64,000 bases of DNA from Marthasterias glacialis (Eukaryota; Echinodermata; Asteroidea; Forcipulatida; Asteriidae): positions 10,088,141 through 10,152,140 of the forward strand of contig OU452221.1 of NCBI GenBank assembly GCA_911728455.2, read 5' to 3'. Of the stretch, positions 63,239-64,000 are shown piece after piece. Made by a program: the position numbers and the translations under genes. Numbering within the stretch: the stretch's first letter is position 1; each line of letters starts with the position of its first letter. Under the pieces are notes generated by a model. It made no database searches and had not been told where the DNA came from. It saw only the letters and a program-made list of their open reading frames with translations.

Positions 63239-64000
63239 TCATTTCTTCAGTTTTACCTTGCGAAGTATTGTGACGCAGTCCTTTCTGAACCTTCTATTGG
63301 CGACTCCGTATATGAACGGATTGATTGCACAATTTATGTAAAAAACCATACCAATATCGACCAGCACATGCACAACTTGATGGTCAATATCTGCGCCGAA
63401 ACCAAGGTTTATAATTGCCAAAAATAATGCAACAACCACTGGTGTGTACGTCAGCAAGAACAACACACTAGCTGCAAAGAGCATCAGCGTGGTTTTCCGC
63501 TGTAAAACACTTTCCTTGTTGCCATTCTTGACACGGAGATTTAGGTCGGGAGAATTGTCATATGTTCTTGGTGCCACGGTTGCACTCTGTCCTTCAGTGC
63601 CAACCTTGCAGGAATGATTCGCATCGTGTGATGTACTGGCACTGCAGTTGATGTTTAGGATGAAAGATGACGAGATCGGTTGCTTCGTAAGTGGCGAGAT
63701 TGTTTTGATAAGGGAGTTCTGAGTCGACTCGTCTGTTTTTGGCGAGCAAAGGCCCTTTGTCACTCGAGTTTTGAGCTTCAAGTTTTCATGTCCTCGCCCG
63801 AGAGTAGTAGTTTCACCATAGAGCGAGGGTGCACCGACTTGAACGTGTTTCCGGATGGTCTGGAAAACCTTACAATAACACGCAGAAATCACCGTCACCA
63901 CTACCGTAAAAAACCCCAGATGCAATGAATTTGTGAGGATAGCGACACCTGCCAAAACAGGGGCGGAAACTACAGACATGACGATGGATGAGGTGTTGTT
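63239..64000 (-). CDS. class A (rhodopsin-family) GPCR, C-terminal half, truncated by window end
   Basis: The frame stays open to the right edge of the window. The codons before the Met at 63979 are sense, so this Met is not shown to be the start, and the N-terminal half (TM1 to about TM4) lies outside. Seen on the minus strand: a hydrophobic TM5 ending CYCKVF; a long polar third intracellular loop of about 110 residues rich in Ser/Thr/Lys; TM6 beginning KTTLMLF with LTYTP in place of CWxP; TM7 with an intact NPFIY; and a short basic tail (NRRFRKDC ... KVKLKK) ending at the TGA 63239-63241. NPxIY followed by the NRRFR helix-8 start is typical of peptide- or amine-type rhodopsin GPCRs. It is a plasma-membrane receptor; the ligand is unknown. 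It is not a recent duplicate of the GPCR at 52.5 kb, which has a short third loop and no NPxxY. No intron is visible in this part. Confidence 0.88.
   Translation of the reverse strand, partial: NNTSSIVMSVVSAPVLAGVAILTNSLHLGFFTVVVTVISACYCKVFQTIRKHVQVGAPSLYGETTTLGRGHENLKLKTRVTKGLCSPKTDESTQNSLIKTISPLTKQPISSSFILNINCSASTSHDANHSCKVGTEGQSATVAPRTYDNSPDLNLRVKNGNKESVLQRKTTLMLFAASVLFLLTYTPVVVALFLAIINLGFGADIDHQVVHVLVDIGMVFYINCAINPFIYGVANRRFRKDCVTILRKVKLKK

Overview
The window is animal (metazoan) nuclear DNA. Genes are sparse, introns are GT-AG, and the DNA carries many triplet and tetranucleotide microsatellites and small inverted-repeat transposons. The gene content (orphan rhodopsin-type GPCRs and a secreted bacterial-style subtilase with introns) and the long CAA/TTG arrays suggest a marine invertebrate deuterostome, most likely an echinoderm such as a sea star. 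That assignment is an inference; no rRNA, mitochondrial or other diagnostic marker is present.

Layout. Positions 1 to about 52,500 hold no protein gene that I can support. This stretch is AT-rich intergenic or intronic DNA with simple repeats and several miniature inverted-repeat elements (MITE or foldback type). The clearest are at 6,134-6,261; 21,844-22,142 (second copy at 37,767-38,109); 22,278-22,587; 25,262-25,396; 31,519-31,745 (second copy at 53,839-54,191); and 36,487-37,207, which has an exact 8-bp target duplication. Large tandem arrays lie at 13,541-13,858 (TTG), 39,730-39,929 (CAA), 43,415-43,479 (GA) and 50,608-51,147 (a 16-bp minisatellite with a 48-bp higher-order period).

The right end is genic. 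An intronless class A GPCR with several degenerate signature motifs lies at 52,542-53,588 (+). A seven-coding-exon secreted subtilisin-like protease (peptidase S8, aqualysin/proteinase K type, with an I9 propeptide) lies at 56,830-59,541 (+). It has candidate TATA boxes, an upstream non-coding exon, a short upstream ORF and a probable 3'UTR intron. The C-terminal half of a second class A GPCR lies at 63,239-64,000 (-) and runs off the window. A foldback element with a 10-bp target duplication and a nested perfect hairpin lies between the protease and the second GPCR, at 62,124-62,599.

There is no sign that these genes act together. They look like independent neighbours. The two GPCRs differ strongly in sequence and orientation, and the protease is probably secreted, plausibly for digestion. 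No bacterial operon, CRISPR array, rRNA, convincing tRNA or viral gene was found.
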